A stretch of DNA of 5,497 nucleotides from contig JAGHGS010000020.1 of assembly GCA_017888105.1 (NCBI GenBank), positions 1 to 5,497 on the forward strand, read 5' to 3'. A model generated the notes under the pieces. The model worked only from the letters and a program-made list of their open reading frames with translations, was not told the origin of the DNA and did not search any database. The position numbers and the translations under genes were made by a program. Positions 5,310 to 5,497 of the stretch are shown one piece after another. Within the stretch, counting starts at the first letter, position 1, and each line of letters opens with the position of its first letter. The DNA is from Bacilli bacterium. GTDB lineage: Bacteria > Bacillota_I > Bacilli_A > RF39 > UBA660.

Positions 5310-5497
5310 TTTTTTTGCTTTTTATGCTTCTTTATCAAGTTTTTTACTTTAATAAAGTGATGATTAACACCGCTTTTTCCAATTTTATAATCTGTTTCCA
5401 TACTGATGATGTCTGCTAGTTCTTTTAGAGAACTTTCGGGATATTTTTCTCTATATTCCAGTACTATTTTAGTTGAATCATCAAGTAGTGAATACAA
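5306..5497 (-). CDS. whiA: DNA-binding protein WhiA, C-terminal part
   Basis: The last 63 codons of whiA are present, and the gene continues past the right edge. WhiA is a conserved Gram-positive protein with a LAGLIDADG-like N-terminal domain and a C-terminal helix-turn-helix. It regulates sporulation genes in Streptomyces, and in Bacillus it affects cell division and chromosome segregation. The fragment contains the DNA-binding part: YREKYPESSLKELADII (visible residues 15-31) and the signature GKSGVNHHF (40-48), where most relatives have GKSGVNHR, followed by a lysine-rich tail. Full WhiA is about 300-315 residues, so roughly one fifth is visible. The TTG at the window edge is an internal Leu codon, not a start. 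The gene ends in TGA, and no hairpin terminator lies between it and the next gene. Confidence 0.9.
   Translation of the reverse strand: MYSLLDDSTKIVLEYREKYPESSLKELADIISMETDYKIGKSGVNHHFIKVKNLIKKHKKQKN

Noticed and set aside
5495..5497. TTG at the window edge as a possible start of a 63-residue protein
   Set aside because: The sequence is the C-terminal helix-turn-helix of WhiA, so this TTG is an internal Leu codon of a gene cut by the window edge.

Overview
The window is strongly AT-rich, with short intergenic gaps and Firmicutes-type Shine-Dalgarno sites. clpP and whiA end in TGA and Trp is encoded by TGG, so the standard bacterial code applies and not the Mycoplasma code. The gene set (whiA, clpP, type I GAPDH, and a uridine-kinase-like protein with a ThrRS-like N-terminus) points to a low-GC Bacillota/Bacilli lineage, possibly one of the AT-rich gut groups near Erysipelotrichales/RF39. 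That placement is inference from gene content, not a phylogenetic result.

Layout, right to left on the minus strand. The right edge holds the 3' end of whiA (5306-5497). Next is a 312-residue HipA-like kinase (4318-5256) with its own near-consensus promoter overlapping the whiA stop codon. Its stop overlaps, tail to tail, the stop of clpP (3756-4325), the only plus-strand gene. clpP diverges from a two-gene minus-strand operon: a nucleoside kinase (2006-3649) and gap (1018-2013). These two overlap by a few bases, share a promoter candidate near 3672-3700, and end in a clear intrinsic terminator (973-1014). whiA, clpP and gapA also lie in one general neighbourhood in other Firmicutes. Here the glycolytic regulator cggR and pgk are not next to gap, and the HipA-like gene sits between whiA and clpP.

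The left end is a decaying accessory patch. A YhcG/DUF1016-type PD-(D/E)XK nuclease gene has lost its start region and is cut off after the nuclease core. The sequence that truncates it looks like the end of an IS3-type insertion sequence, whose transposase orfA begins at 49 and runs off the left edge.

Most of the window is housekeeping: glycolysis, nucleoside salvage, proteolysis and a WhiA-type DNA-binding protein. The points most worth a second look are the antitoxin-less HipA-like kinase with a palindrome covering its transcription and translation start, the loss of the ThrRS-type editing residues in the nucleoside kinase, and the IS-disrupted nuclease gene.
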